Positions 18,194-27,419 of a DNA stretch of 36,710 nucleotides are shown here, piece by piece; within the stretch, counting starts at the first letter, position 1; every line of letters begins with the position of its first letter. The notes beneath the pieces are model-generated. The model was not told where the DNA came from. It did not search any database and worked only from the letters and a program-made list of their open reading frames with translations. The position numbers and the translations under genes were made by a program. This stretch comes from Gammaproteobacteria bacterium (GTDB lineage Bacteria > Pseudomonadota > Gammaproteobacteria > Poriferisulfidales > Poriferisulfidaceae): the NCBI GenBank assembly GCA_028819565.1, contig JAPPLD010000002.1, forward strand, positions 1 to 36,710, given 5' to 3'.

Positions 18194-19266
18194 GCCTTTC
18201 GCTCGAAGTCCCGCATGAATTCGACCAGGGCTTCCGCCCCGGTTACAGGCATGGCATTGTACAGGCTTGCCCGCATGCCGCCGGTCACCTTGTGGCCGCG
18301 CAGCCCTATCAGACCTGCGGTTTCGGCCTGCTGCAGGAAGGCGGCTTCCAGTCCCGAGTCCGCCAGGGTGAAGCAGACGTTCATGCGCGAGCGGGCCCGG
18401 GGGACGATGGCGTTCGCATAGAGCGAACTGGCGTCGATGCAATCGTACACGAGGCTGGCGCGGGTCCGGGCACGCCGCTCCATTTCCTCCAACCCGCCCT
18501 GTTCGCGGATCCAGCGCAGCATCAGTGCGCTGACGTGCCAGGCATAGATGGGGGGCGTGTGATAAAGACAGCCCGTGCGGGCCTGGGCCGCGTAGGACAG
18601 GCCCGGAGCCAGCCCGGTCTCTTCGCGAAGGCAGTCGCGCCGGGCCACCAGCACCGTCAGGCCGGCCGTGCCGAAGTTTTTCTGGCTGCCGGCATAGCAC
18701 AGCGCATACGGGCGGATGTCGAACGGCCTGCTCAGGAAATCCGAGGTGCGGTCGCAGACCAAGGGGCAGGCCGCCTGCGGGGCCGGCATCGCCAGGCCGG
18801 TCAGCGTCTCATTGGAGACGTAGTGCAGGAAAGCCAGTCCATCCGCATCTGCCGGCGCGAGGTCGGGATAATCCGCCGGGTCCGGTGAATCCGGCAGCAC
18901 GCGGATTTCGCGAAGTTTTCGCGCCTCCTTGATAGCCTGTTGGGACCAGAAGCCCGAATCGACCAAGCCGATTCGGTCGCCCGGGGTGCTCAGGTTCTGC
19001 ACCCACAAGGTGTAGTGCACCCGCGCGCCGCCGTTCAGGAACAACACCACGTAATCGTCGGGGAGTGCGAGCAGGGCGCGCAGGTCGGCTTCCGCCTGCT
19101 CCGCGATGGCGCCGAAATCCGTACTGCGATGGCTCAGCTCCAGGATGGAGCGGCCATGCGGGGGGAAGGAACGGACGGCCTCGGCGGCCTTGGCGACGAC
19201 TTCCGGCGGAAGCTGGGCCGGTCCGGGCGCGTAGTTGTAACGTGCCGGGGTGCCCTCAGTGGACAA
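18190..19266 (-). CDS. serC: Phosphoserine aminotransferase
   Basis: A 358-residue class V PLP aminotransferase making 3-phosphoserine from 3-phosphohydroxypyruvate, also used for pyridoxine synthesis. It opens with [15 protein letters not shown] and SHRSTDF, has VSNETLTG, and carries the PLP lysine in [12 protein letters not shown] (about residue 196). RMNVCFTL and [22 protein letters not shown] form the C-terminal signature. Its start overlaps the gyrA stop by 11 bases and its stop overlaps the pheA start by 4, so it links gyrase to the aromatic genes, as in many gammaproteobacteria. Confidence 0.97.
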   Translation of the reverse strand: MSTEGTPARYNYAPGPAQLPPEVVAKAAEAVRSFPPHGRSILELSHRSTDFGAIAEQAEADLRALLALPDDYVVLFLNGGARVHYTLWVQNLSTPGDRIGLVDSGFWSQQAIKEARKLREIRVLPDSPDPADYPDLAPADADGLAFLHYVSNETLTGLAMPAPQAACPLVCDRTSDFLSRPFDIRPYALCYAGSQKNFGTAGLTVLVARRDCLREETGLAPGLSYAAQARTGCLYHTPPIYAWHVSALMLRWIREQGGLEEMERRARTRASLVYDCIDASSLYANAIVPRARSRMNVCFTLADSGLEAAFLQQAETAGLIGLRGHKVTGGMRASLYNAMPVTGAEALVEFMRDFERKA

Positions 19267-21841
19267 CCGGTTCGTCCTCTGTCTCGTCGTCGTCGTCCAG
19301 CGGTTCGACGCAGACGACCCGGGTCAGCTGCTCGCCGTCGCGCGGTTCGATCAGCCGGACGCCCTGGGTATTGCGCCCCACCACCGAAATCTCGTCGATT
19401 CGGGTCCGCACCAGGGTGCCGCCGTCGGTGATCAGCATGACTTCCTGGTTGGGTTCCGCCTCCACCGCTCCGATCACCCGGCCGTTGCGCTCGGAGGTGC
19501 GGATGGCGATGACGCCCTTGATGGCGCGGCCCTTGCGCGGGAAGTCGGCCAGTTCGGTGCGCTTGCCGTAGCCGTTCTGGGTTGCGACCAGCAACTGGCG
19601 ATGGTCCTGCGCCTCGGGATCGATGACCGCCAGGCTGATCACCTTGGCCTTCGGCTCCAGCCGGATTCCGCGCACGCCGGCAGAGGTGCGCCCCGTTGCC
19701 CGAACGGTGTTTTCGGCGAAGCGTACCGCTTTGCCGTTGTCGCTGACCAGGAGGATGTCGTCATTGCCGTTGGACAAGGCGGCTCCGACCAGCCGGTCGT
19801 CTTCGCGCAGGCTGGCGGCGATGATGCCGCAACGCAGGGGACGGGAGAACGCGGACAGCTTGACCTTCTTGACGACGCCGTTCTGGGTGGCCATGACCAC
19901 GTAGCGGTCGTCGCTGAATTCGTGCACCGGCATGATGACGTTGACTTTCTCTTCCGGTTGCAATTCCAGCAGGTTGACGATCGGGCGCCCGCGCGCGGTG
20001 CGCGAGCCCTGCGGGAACTGGTAGACCTTGAGCCAGTAAACCCGTCCGAGGCTGGTGAAGCACAGCACCGTGTCATGGCTGCTGGCCACGAACATCTGTT
20101 CGATGAAGTCTTCCTCCTTGGTGGAGGCGGCAGCCTTGCCGCGCCCGCCGCGGCGCTGTGCGCGGTAGGTGTCCGGCGACTGCGACTTGGCGTAGCCGTG
20201 CCCGGACAGCGTGATCACCCGGTCCTCGACCGGAATGAGATCCTCGTCCTCGATGTCGTAGTCCACGTCCTCGATCTCGGTGCGGCGCGGCTCGGCATAC
20301 TGTTCCTCGATGGCAACCAGTTCGGAGCGGATCACCTGCATCAGTCGCTCGGGGTCGGACAGGATGGAGAACAGCTCGGCAATGAGGTCGAGCACTTCCT
20401 GGTAGTCGCTGCGGATCTTCTCCTGCTCCAGGCCGGTCAACCGGTGCAGCCGCAACTCCAGAATGGCTTGGGCCTGAACCTCGGACAGGTAGTAGCCCTT
20501 CTTTTGGAACCCGAATTCCTTCGGCAGCCCCTCGGGGCGGGAAGCTTCGGCGCCTTTCTGTGCCAGCAACTGCGCCACGCCGCCGGGCGGCCAGGCGCGC
20601 TCCATCAATCCGGCCCGGGCGGTGGCGGCGTCCGGCGAGGCCTTGATCAGGGCGATGACTTCGTCGATGTTGGCCAATGCGACGGCGAAGCCCTCCAGGC
20701 GATGGGCGCGGTCGCGCGCCTCGCGCAGGTCGAACAGGGTGCGGCGGGTCACCACGTCGCGCCGGTGGCGCAGGAACGCCTCCAGCACGTCGCGGAGGTT
20801 GACGACTTCCGGCTGGCCGTCGACCAGGGCCACCATGTTGACGCCGAACGACTGGCGCATCCGGGTCTGCTGGTACAGGTTGTTGAGGACGACCTCGTGG
20901 ATCGCCCCTTTCTGCAGTTCGATCACGACGCGCATCCCGTCCTTGTCCGATTCGTCGCGCAGGGTGCGGATGCCTTCGAGGCGCTTGTCGCGCACCAGCG
21001 TCGCGATATGCTCGATCAGCTTGGCCTTGTTGACCTGGTAGGGGAGTTCGGTGACGATGATCTTCTCGCGCTCCTTGGCGCCCGTCTCGATTTCGGTGCG
21101 GGCGCGGATCATGACCCGGCCCCGGCCGGTGGCGTAGGCGGCGTGGATCCCGCCGCGGCTGATCAGTCCGGCGGTCGGGAAGTCCGGCCCCGGCAGGTGC
21201 GCCATCAGGCCGTCGAGGTCGATCTCGGGGTCGTCGATCAGTGCGATGCAGGCGCGCACCGTTTCGCCGAGGTTATGGGGGGGCATGTTGGTCGCCATGC
21301 CGACCGCGATGCCGGCCGCGCCGTTGATCAGCAGGTTGGGGACGCGGGTCGGCAGGACGGCGGGTTCCTGCTCGTTGCCGTCGTAGTTGGGCGTGAAGTC
21401 CACGGTCTCCCGGTCGAGGTCGGACAGCACCTCGTGCGCAATGCGCGCGAGACGCACCTCGGTGTAGCGCATGGCGGCCGGCGAGTCCCCGTCCACCGAG
21501 CCGAAGTTGCCCTGGCCGTCGATCAGCATGTGGCGCATCGAGAACGGCTGCGCCATGCGCACCATGGTGTCGTACACCGCGGTGTCGCCGTGCGGGTGGT
21601 ACTTGCCGATCACGTCGCCGACCACGCGCGCCGATTTCTTGTACGGCTTGTCCCAGTGGTTCTTGAGTTCGTTCATGGCGTACAGCACTCGCCGGTGCAC
21701 CGGCTTGAGGCCGTCGCGGACGTCGGGCAGGGCGCGGCCCACGATCACGCTCATCGCGTAGTCGAGATACGACTGGCGCATCTCGTCTTCAATCGTGATC
21801 GGCAGGATTTCGGGGCTTTGCAAAGGGTCGGGATCGCTCAT
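19256..21841 (-). CDS. gyrA: DNA gyrase subunit A
   Basis: An 861-residue type IIA topoisomerase subunit that introduces negative supercoils with GyrB. The breakage-reunion part includes the quinolone-determining region [11 protein letters not shown] and the catalytic tyrosine in [10 protein letters not shown]. The C-terminal beta-pinwheel contains the GyrA box QRRGGRGK. At E. coli position 83 the residue is Thr rather than Ser, with Asp87 kept; this is the usual wild-type state in some genera such as Pseudomonas and is not by itself a resistance mutation. The start [21 protein letters not shown] was chosen; the open frame continues 60 codons upstream without homology. The Shine-Dalgarno match is weak. 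It is the first gene of the nine-gene operon. Confidence 0.98.
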   Translation of the reverse strand: MSDPDPLQSPEILPITIEDEMRQSYLDYAMSVIVGRALPDVRDGLKPVHRRVLYAMNELKNHWDKPYKKSARVVGDVIGKYHPHGDTAVYDTMVRMAQPFSMRHMLIDGQGNFGSVDGDSPAAMRYTEVRLARIAHEVLSDLDRETVDFTPNYDGNEQEPAVLPTRVPNLLINGAAGIAVGMATNMPPHNLGETVRACIALIDDPEIDLDGLMAHLPGPDFPTAGLISRGGIHAAYATGRGRVMIRARTEIETGAKEREKIIVTELPYQVNKAKLIEHIATLVRDKRLEGIRTLRDESDKDGMRVVIELQKGAIHEVVLNNLYQQTRMRQSFGVNMVALVDGQPEVVNLRDVLEAFLRHRRDVVTRRTLFDLREARDRAHRLEGFAVALANIDEVIALIKASPDAATARAGLMERAWPPGGVAQLLAQKGAEASRPEGLPKEFGFQKKGYYLSEVQAQAILELRLHRLTGLEQEKIRSDYQEVLDLIAELFSILSDPERLMQVIRSELVAIEEQYAEPRRTEIEDVDYDIEDEDLIPVEDRVITLSGHGYAKSQSPDTYRAQRRGGRGKAAASTKEEDFIEQMFVASSHDTVLCFTSLGRVYWLKVYQFPQGSRTARGRPIVNLLELQPEEKVNVIMPVHEFSDDRYVVMATQNGVVKKVKLSAFSRPLRCGIIAASLREDDRLVGAALSNGNDDILLVSDNGKAVRFAENTVRATGRTSAGVRGIRLEPKAKVISLAVIDPEAQDHRQLLVATQNGYGKRTELADFPRKGRAIKGVIAIRTSERNGRVIGAVEAEPNQEVMLITDGGTLVRTRIDEISVVGRNTQGVRLIEPRDGEQLTRVVCVEPLDDDDETEDEPVVH

Positions 21842-22365
21842 TCTGAGGGGGTTTTCCGTGGGTAAAAATACGTGGGATTTCGGGCTGATTTTCTGGCTGA
21901 TAATTTTACCAGAAACCGCGGGCTTCCGCACCTGTTCCGGGGGGCTTGGAGGGGCCGCCGGAAAGGCGGGTCCGGGAGCATGGGAGACGAGTCCAGGACC
22001 ACGGAAATCCGGCCGGGACACTGGCTTTTCGGGGCATGGTTGCTGCCGAAGGACATCTACAACTATTTGCTATGTTGACAGCAGTCGACTAGCCGATAAT
22101 CCAGTTGCCCACAGACTCAGCAAGATTCGAACCATGAGATATGGTTCTTATGCCCGAGCACTTCCCAGCCCTGGAGTCGGTGGGCCTTCCGCAGCACTCA
22201 TCCGGAATGCCGAAATTCACTGGTTGTCAGCATTATTCTCCATAAACGGGTCTGCCTTTAGGTGGATACGCCCAAGAAGCCACACTTCTCCTGCGCATTC
22301 GCTTGGTTATGCCTGGACTTCAAGTACAATAACGCCAAGACGCTTAGACTGGAGGTTATTTCATA
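21842..22365. other. Divergent intergenic region upstream of gyrA and the G-tract gene
   Basis: About 520 bases with no gene I can support. It must contain the gyrA-operon promoter on the minus strand, which I cannot place confidently. On the plus strand an exact TTGACA lies at 22075-22080 but without a well-spaced -10 box. An 84-codon plus-strand frame from 22133 has no protein-like character. Confidence 0.5.
22303..22330 (+). promoter_or_regulatory. Probable sigma-70 promoter of the G-tract gene
   Basis: TTGGTT at 22303-22308 and TACAAT at 22325-22330 are separated by 16 bases. Transcription would start near 22337, leaving a leader of about 30 bases that contains the GGAGG ribosome binding site at 22351-22355. 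Confidence 0.45.
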
Positions 22366-23057
22366 ATGTTCTCATATACTCTTAAACAGTGGTGGGGGGG
22401 GGGGGCTCCCTGACGTTCGCGCTCCTCGCCGCGCTGGTCACCCTGCCGATGCCGGCGATGGCGGACAACGACTGGCCCGCGCCGTATTACATCATCAAAC
22501 ACGCCGACAATCCGGACAGCCTTCAGGCGATGGCGAGCACGCCTCTTGAGGAAGGCCAGAGCCATTCAATCAGGATACTGTTTCAGGCGCGCAACATTCA
22601 CATATCCGATTTCTTTGGAGCCCCAGGGAGCGCTTTAGCGGACGAGACGAGCTGGCAAACGTGGGTGACGACGAATTGCGGTGGCGGACCCGCTGATCGA
22701 CTGGTCTGGAAAGGCTGCTATCACCCGAAGCCCAATTCAGGTCACAGACCTCTGATCGATCCGTACATCGAGGTTGCTCTTGGAACCGTCGACAGTGCCG
22801 CGTGGACCATCAACGCGTCCAGCTATCCCAGCAGCACGGGCGCTTCGTGGAACACCGAAGTGCCGCAGGGACCTGTCCTGAATCACTACGAGCATTTTGT
22901 GACGCTCACGATCATGGCCGTTGACGACACCTGCAAGGGGCAAACCCCCCACACGATCACGGTAAAAATAAAGGGGGACGACCCGCTACGCGATCTGAAG
23001 TCCGAAACGTTCACGATCAAGAAAAAGGACAATGACCTGGTGGCGCCGGCGTGCTGA
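22366..23057 (+). pseudogene. Calx-beta-like secreted protein, out of frame at a G12 tract (probable phase-OFF)
   Basis: GGAGG at 22351-22355 stands 10 bases before ATG 22366, which reads MFSYTLKQWWGGGAP and stops at 22411 after a run of 12 Gs (22394-22405). With 13 or 10 Gs the same ATG runs on to 23057, giving about 229-230 residues that begin with a clear signal peptide: hydrophobic LTFALLAALVTLPMPAMA, then the mature start DNDWPAP. Without it, translation would have to begin at a GTG at or inside the tract with no ribosome binding site. The mature part has EGQSHSIRILFQ, HYEHFVTLTIMAVDD, TITVKIKGDDP and ends FTIKKKDNDLVAPAC, resembling a Calx-beta-like sandwich; four cysteines could form disulfides. 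Slipped-strand phase variation is the likely explanation; a homopolymer sequencing error is the main alternative. Confidence 0.7.
22394..22405 (+). repeat. Homopolymeric G12 tract inside a coding region
   Basis: Twelve consecutive Gs between the start codon and the signal peptide's hydrophobic core. Such tracts change length by slippage and switch surface-protein genes on and off in many bacteria. At 12 Gs the frame is off; 10 or 13 would be on. Confidence 0.9.
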
Positions 23058-23203
23058 CCGAGGAGGTTGGAAGAGAGACGGGAAGACCGGCTTCCCCATT
23101 GCACGAGTTCTGCAGACTGAGGATGCGCGCCCAGCACTGAAGGATGGTTGCGGCCTGCTGTCAGCAGCTAACTGGATATTCGACGTGTCTTCGGATTATG
23201 AAA

Positions 23204-23280
23204 TGGTGGCTATGGGTGGACTCGAACCACCGACCTTGGCATTATGAGTGCCACGCTCTAACCAACTGAGCTACATAGCC
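23204..23280 (-). tRNA. tRNA-Met (CAT), elongator type
   Basis: A 77-base cloverleaf read on the minus strand. The acceptor stem GGCTATG (23274-23280) pairs with CATAGCC (23208-23214), the anticodon loop is CTCATAA with anticodon CAT, the T-arm contains GGTTCGAGTCC, and CCA is encoded at 23204-23206. The fully paired first acceptor base excludes initiator tRNA. The acceptor stem matches elongator tRNA-Met better than the lysidine-modified tRNA-Ile2, which shares the CAT anticodon; this is the remaining doubt. Confidence 0.93.
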
Positions 23281-23672
23281 AGATGCGTGCGCATTATAGT
23301 GACTGGGGCAGACTTCGGGAAGCGAGCGAGACGACAAGTCCGCTTTCCTTCCTCGGAACAAGATCGACCGGCGACTTCGCCGCGTGCGGCGCAAGGGGTG
23401 ATTTTCACCCGAAAGGGTCAGGCCGTGATGGCCATTTGCTCAGGTCATTCGGGTGTCATTCGAGCCGCATTCATGCGCTCTCGGAACCCACTCAAATTTT
23501 TTTGTCTTCCGCGTATGGGAAGCCGTCTGATGCGGGTTTCCCGCACAATTCGCCAAGCGAGCGGGGCTTACTCCTTCCCTGATCGAAATTGACTCGAATA
23601 TTGGGGTGCCGGAATGTCGGGGCCGCCCCGCCAGTCCAGCGAGGTTCTGCGGAGAGCGGGCCTGCGCTCGAC
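23281..23672. other. Intergenic region between tRNA-Met and the AAA ATPase gene
   Basis: About 390 bases with no supported gene. It holds the tRNA promoter next to 23290, and two short perfect hairpins: GGGTGA/TCACCC at 23396-23410 and TGCGGG/CCCGCA at 23531-23545. Neither is followed by a T-run on the minus strand, so termination after the ATPase gene is only possible. Confidence 0.45.
23293..23298 (-). promoter_or_regulatory. -10 box of the tRNA-Met promoter
   Basis: A perfect TATAAT on the minus strand lies 12 bases before the mature tRNA 5' end at 23280. The -35 region around 23316-23321 (TTCCCG) is weak. Confidence 0.55.
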
Positions 23673-24863
23673 TCAAGCCTCTGAGAGGAGCGCAGCCAGG
23701 CCGTTCAGGCTGATGGCCTCGATTCCTTCGCCCATGGAATACGAATCCTCTCCCGCATATACGACGAATGCACGCTCGGGTCTCAGGTCCTCTCTCGCGT
23801 GGTGGAATCCCTTGCGCAGTTTCGGCGCAAGGCCGTACTTGATCTCGATGGCCCACAGTTTCCCGTCCGGCATTTCCAGCACCAGGTCGATCTCGGCGCC
23901 GGCGGCCGTCCGGTAGAAAGACGCTGTTGCCCTCGGGGGGGTGGCCGCGAGCAGATTCTCCAGCGCAAACCCTTCCCAGCTGTTGCCCGCAACCGGGTGC
24001 CCGAGCACCGCGTCCCGGTGGTCGAGGCCGAGCAGGGTGTGGACCAGGCCGCTGTCGCGCACGTAGACCTTCGGGGATTTCACCAGGCGCTTCGCGACAT
24101 TGGCATGGAGCGGCGGCAGGCGGCGGACCAGCAGGAGGTCAACGAACAGGTCGAGATAGCGGGCGATGGTTTTCCCGTCGACGTCCAGGCTGCCGGCGAG
24201 TTGCGCCGCATTGAGTAGGCCGCCCTGCGCATGGGACAGCATGGTCCAGAACCGGCGCAGGGTTTCCGCCGGGATGCGCGGGCCCAACTGCGGGATGTCG
24301 CGTTCCAGGTAGGTTCGGATGAAGTTGTCCCGCCAGGTCACGCTGGCCTCGTCGTCCCGTGCGAGGAAACTGTCCGGGAATCCGCCCCGGACCCAGAGCC
24401 GTTCGCGGGCACCGGCCCCGACTTCCAGCACCCCGAAAGGTTCCAGTTCGACGTAGGCGATGCGCCCGGCCAAAGACTCGCCCGACTGCCTGAGCAGATT
24501 GCCGGACGCCGAGCCCAGGAGCAGGAATCGCCCGGCCCGAAAGCCGCGTCGCCGACCTTCGTCGATGAGGCTGCGAAGGGTCTGGAACAGGTCCGGCATC
24601 CGCTGGATTTCGTCCAGGATGATCAGCCGGTCTTCATGACGGGTGAGAAAGCTCTCGGGGTCTGCCAGTTTCTTCCGGTCCGGCGCCCGCTCCAGGTCGA
24701 GGTAGACGCTGGGGCGTTCCCCGGCGACCTGACGAGCCAGGGTGGTCTTGCCCGCCTGGCGTGGGCCGAGCAGGGCCACTGCCGGGAATTGTTTCAGCCT
24801 GGCATCAATGGTCTGTAATTTCTTCCGCACTACCATCCTTGTAATTATGGCATAGAATTCCAC
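23673..24863 (-). CDS. AAA ATPase with C-terminal DUF4143 domain
   Basis: A protein of up to 396 residues of the widespread AAA_14/DUF4143 family, whose cellular role is largely unknown. Walker A is ALLGPRQAGKTTLA (about residues 30-43) and Walker B is RLIILDEIQRM (about 78-88); LLLGSASGNLL follows as sensor 1. The C-terminal DUF4143 part has WEGFALENLL, then AEIDLVLEMPDGKLWAIEIKYG, a pattern like the D...ExK core of restriction-endonuclease folds. The start is either GTG at 24863 or ATG at 24836 (MVVRKKLQTIDARL, where homologues usually begin). A palindrome spans this start region. It stands alone between a tRNA and the phosphopantetheinyl transferase gene. Members are often found as stand-alone, laterally exchanged genes. 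Confidence 0.92.
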   Translation of the reverse strand: MEFYAIITRMVVRKKLQTIDARLKQFPAVALLGPRQAGKTTLARQVAGERPSVYLDLERAPDRKKLADPESFLTRHEDRLIILDEIQRMPDLFQTLRSLIDEGRRRGFRAGRFLLLGSASGNLLRQSGESLAGRIAYVELEPFGVLEVGAGARERLWVRGGFPDSFLARDDEASVTWRDNFIRTYLERDIPQLGPRIPAETLRRFWTMLSHAQGGLLNAAQLAGSLDVDGKTIARYLDLFVDLLLVRRLPPLHANVAKRLVKSPKVYVRDSGLVHTLLGLDHRDAVLGHPVAGNSWEGFALENLLAATPPRATASFYRTAAGAEIDLVLEMPDGKLWAIEIKYGLAPKLRKGFHHAREDLRPERAFVVYAGEDSYSMGEGIEAISLNGLAALLSEA

Positions 24864-24875
24864 AAATACAAGGAT
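24835..24875. promoter_or_regulatory. Inverted repeat over the AAA ATPase start (candidate operator)
   Basis: ATCCTTGTA at 24835-24843 and TACAAGGAT at 24867-24875 are perfect 9-base inverted arms 23 bases apart, flanked by further AT-rich similarity. They bracket the two possible start codons. Autoregulation is a guess; the repeat itself is exact. Confidence 0.5.
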
Positions 24876-24908
24876 AATAGCCCCTTTTTAGGTTTCCAAC
24901 GGGTTTTT

Positions 24909-25574
24909 TTATGAAGACGGCCAGAAAGCCAGCGCCACGATCCGGGGATGCGTCACGACCGCCACCCGCATGTCGGTTCCGCCTTTGATGTGGGCGCGCT
25001 CTTTCGCCAGATCCACCTCGACGTCCTGGAATCCCAGGAACTGCCCGGTTTTTGAATTGAAAGCCTTGTAGACGGCCTCTTTGGCGCAGAACAGGACGCG
25101 GCTTTGAAGGAGCTCGGCGTCGTACCGGCGTTGCTCGCCGGGAGTGGAGACCTCCTCCATGACCCTGGGCGGTAAGGGTTCTGCCGGCTCCACGTCAATG
25201 CCGACGAAAGACGAACCCTCGGAGTGCATCACGGCAGCCACGGTCACATCCCTGTCATGGGCGAGGGAGCCGGCCACGCCGTCCGGCCACTTGGGCGCGC
25301 CGTTCGGGAGCCGAGGCAACTCGGCATCGGGCAGGCCCAGTTGCCCCAGAAGTTGCCGCGCCAATATCCGGGCCGCGCCGCTCTGCCGGTGAACCTTGAG
25401 AGTGGCTTTCTCGCGGCCTGCGCGCTCGGCAGGCGAAAGCGCATGCTCGTCTCCCGGCGTGATGACGCGATGCCCCAGCAACAAGCCGGGTGCCTGCAAC
25501 GTTTCCAGAGCCTGCGCCAGCAGGGGGTCGACCGCCGGCCCGAAGCCGGGAGGCCTTATTTTTCTTTCAGCCAC
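24909..25574 (-). CDS. 4'-phosphopantetheinyl transferase, Sfp/EntD type
   Basis: A 221-residue enzyme that moves phosphopantetheine from coenzyme A to a serine of carrier proteins, needed for fatty-acid, polyketide, siderophore or other carrier-dependent synthesis. The Mg-binding GIDVEPAEPL motif (about residues 124-133) and FCAKEAVYKAF (about 162-172) with its Glu and Lys residues are the family signature. Upstream, LPNGAPKWPDGVAGSLAHDRDVTVAAV matches the conserved substrate-binding segment including the His. No synthase cluster is nearby, so its target is unknown. It overlaps the upstream glycosylase-like gene by 8 bases and is probably co-transcribed with it. Confidence 0.92.
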   Translation of the reverse strand: MAERKIRPPGFGPAVDPLLAQALETLQAPGLLLGHRVITPGDEHALSPAERAGREKATLKVHRQSGAARILARQLLGQLGLPDAELPRLPNGAPKWPDGVAGSLAHDRDVTVAAVMHSEGSSFVGIDVEPAEPLPPRVMEEVSTPGEQRRYDAELLQSRVLFCAKEAVYKAFNSKTGQFLGFQDVEVDLAKERAHIKGGTDMRVAVVTHPRIVALAFWPSS

Positions 25575-26235
25575 CCGCGAATCGCTCCCTTCCCGACATT
25601 TGTTCCTCTACTCCGTAGAGCCGGGACACGCCTTCGGCAAATGCCGCCTGCCCTCCATAACTGGGATGCCGCACCGGGTGGTGCTCCAGGCCGAACTCAT
25701 CCAGCGTGTCGTGGGCATCTCTCCCGATAGCGACGATCCTGCGGGGTTGGAGGGTGCCCAGCAGGGCGAAGAACAAATCCTGGCAGGTCTGGCGTTCGGC
25801 TCGGGTATGGCGGCGGTTGGACAGGGGCCTGCCGGGTTCGAATGGGTGCAGGGGGAAGACGTTCCAAAGGAAGACTGGCTGATCCACTTGAGCCAGCATC
25901 TTCCAGATCACGGCCGCGGTGCGTTCGGCAACGGGCGAGCCCTTGGTGGCACGGTGCAGGGCAAGACCGCCGTAGGCTTGGGAAAGGGCCGGAAGATGTT
26001 CTTCGTCGGTCAGCGGCAACCCGGTGCGGCGACCGCCGCGGTAACCGAGGTCCCGGGCGACCCAGAGGGAATCCACACGCATGCGAATCGCCGCATCGAG
26101 CAGGGCACGCAAATTGGCGCGGCGCCGGCGGTCCGCGTCGGCCCGGTCGCACAGGCGGCATCGCTCGCCATACGGATTGAAGACTCCGTCGAGACGGATG
26201 CGGCTCAGGGCCTTGACGAACGAGTGGGGAGTCAT
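25567..26235 (-). CDS. Uracil-DNA glycosylase-superfamily protein
   Basis: A 222-residue protein resembling the uracil-DNA glycosylase superfamily (UDG-like, near families 4/5), which remove uracil or related bases from DNA. Visible are RDLGYRGGRRTGLPLT (water-activating-loop region, about residues 61-76), VFLWNVFPLHPFEPG (motif with the conserved Asn and aromatic residues), RRIVAIGRDAHDTL and the C-terminal VRHPSYGGQAAF, equivalent to the HPS leucine-loop motif. An N-terminal CRLCDR is a single Cys pair, so a classical four-Cys iron-sulfur cluster is not evident. Base specificity cannot be assigned. It is divergent from the DUF898 gene and overlaps the transferase gene downstream. Confidence 0.75.
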   Translation of the reverse strand: MTPHSFVKALSRIRLDGVFNPYGERCRLCDRADADRRRRANLRALLDAAIRMRVDSLWVARDLGYRGGRRTGLPLTDEEHLPALSQAYGGLALHRATKGSPVAERTAAVIWKMLAQVDQPVFLWNVFPLHPFEPGRPLSNRRHTRAERQTCQDLFFALLGTLQPRRIVAIGRDAHDTLDEFGLEHHPVRHPSYGGQAAFAEGVSRLYGVEEQMSGRERFAGG

Positions 26236-26360
26236 AATCCCATTAAAGCACTAGGGTGGTTTCCGATTCGGTTCGGGTCGTGGCTGTCCGAAATCTCGTG
26301 TCCGTCTAAAATCCGTTTACCACGTCAGTCCGGATTCGCCGTCGGAGCCGGCAGATCGGC

Positions 26361-27419
26361 ATGGATGCAGAGACGCGACAATCGCCTTCCGACCCTATTC
26401 CCTTCGCATTCGAAGGGCGTGCCGAGGACTATTTCGCGATCTGGATCGTGAACCTGTTGTTCACGATTCTCACGCTCGGAGTGTATTCGGCCTGGGCAAA
26501 AGTTCGCCGGTTGCAGTTTTTCTACGGCAACACCCGCTTGGCGGGCGACGGATTCAGTTACCTGGCGCGTCCCATTGTCCTGTTGCGTGCCCGGCTTCTG
26601 GTGGTTGCCGTCCTGTCGCTTTATATCGCGGCCCTCTGGCTTTCGCCTCCGGTCGGTTTCCTGCTGACCCTTGGGTTCATTCCTGTCTACCCTTGGGTCA
26701 TTCATCGCTCGCTGCGCTTCAATAGCCGCATGACGGCATGGCGCACCGTACGATTTGATTGGCACGGAACCTATCCGCAAGCGTTCAAGGTGTTCGTCCT
26801 GTGGCCGGTTGCCAGCATCCTGACGCTGGGCATCGCGTTTCCCTTTGCCGCCCGCGCCATGCGCGAGTACGCCGCCAACAGCCAGGCGTTCGGGCATGCG
26901 AGGTTTTCGGCGCGCACGGGTGTTGCGGAGTACTACCTTGCCGCAGGAGTGACGCTTTTGGTCTTCCTGTTCGGTGGCAGTGTCATTGCGGCCGTGCTCA
27001 GCGTCGTTTTGGCATTGCTGGGGTTCGGGTTGGCGTCTGATGCTTTCGTCATTGGGGGAGCCAAGTTGATTGCTTTGCTGGCAGCGCCGTTGGCGGCCTA
27101 TGCCGGGGGCGAGTTGTTCATGGCCCTGACGCGAAACATCATCGTCAACCGGCTCGTCCTGCAGCCGGGGCATCACTTCGGTTGCAGCCTGTCCGGCGCC
27201 ACGATCATCTGGATCAGTGTGACCAACATGCTGGCCATCCTGTTTTCGCTGGGATTGCTGTGGCCGTGGGCTCAGGTGCGCCGCTGGCGCTATCTGGCCG
27301 AAGCCATGGCCTTGAGGCCGGTCGGGTCACTTGGGCACTTCATCGACTCGCAGCATGCCGCAGGAGTCGCCGTTGCCTCCGAATACGCGGATGTTGAAGG
27401 CTACGAGGTCGGGTTGTGA
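26361..27419 (+). CDS. DUF898 / YjgN-family inner-membrane protein
   Basis: A 352-residue polytopic membrane protein of the YjgN (DUF898) family, function unknown. The family start FAFEGRAEDYFAIWIVNLLFTILTLGVYSAWAKVRRLQFFYGNT is followed by about seven or eight hydrophobic helices with a repeated internal pattern; a similar WAKVR/WAQVRRWRYLAEA motif recurs near the C-terminus (about residues 305-318). The start at 26361 is preceded by CGGAG about 13 bases upstream. It overlaps the next gene by 4 bases (ATG within GTGA at 27416-27419 as GTG start). In other bacteria a DUF898 gene is commonly followed by an M48 peptidase gene, and the remains of one follow here. Confidence 0.9.
   Translation: MDAETRQSPSDPIPFAFEGRAEDYFAIWIVNLLFTILTLGVYSAWAKVRRLQFFYGNTRLAGDGFSYLARPIVLLRARLLVVAVLSLYIAALWLSPPVGFLLTLGFIPVYPWVIHRSLRFNSRMTAWRTVRFDWHGTYPQAFKVFVLWPVASILTLGIAFPFAARAMREYAANSQAFGHARFSARTGVAEYYLAAGVTLLVFLFGGSVIAAVLSVVLALLGFGLASDAFVIGGAKLIALLAAPLAAYAGGELFMALTRNIIVNRLVLQPGHHFGCSLSGATIIWISVTNMLAILFSLGLLWPWAQVRRWRYLAEAMALRPVGSLGHFIDSQHAAGVAVASEYADVEGYEVGL

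Noticed and set aside
21580-21600. Thr at the GyrA position equivalent to E. coli Ser83 as a quinolone-resistance mutation
   Set aside because: GDTAVYDT is the normal sequence in several gammaproteobacterial genera, and Asp87 is unchanged.
22133-22385. 84-codon plus-strand frame upstream of the G-tract gene
   Set aside because: No ribosome binding site and no protein-like pattern; it overlaps the promoter and leader of the next gene in a different frame.
23525-23534. GCCGTCTGAT, one base from the neisserial DNA uptake sequence
   Set aside because: I noticed a single imperfect copy in a genome that is not neisserial-like; coincidence is the simplest explanation.
26325-27176. 283-codon minus-strand frame opposite the DUF898 gene
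   Set aside because: The plus-strand frame is a recognisable membrane protein family with a coupled downstream gene; the antisense frame is very rich in Gln, Arg and Asn with no recognisable motif.
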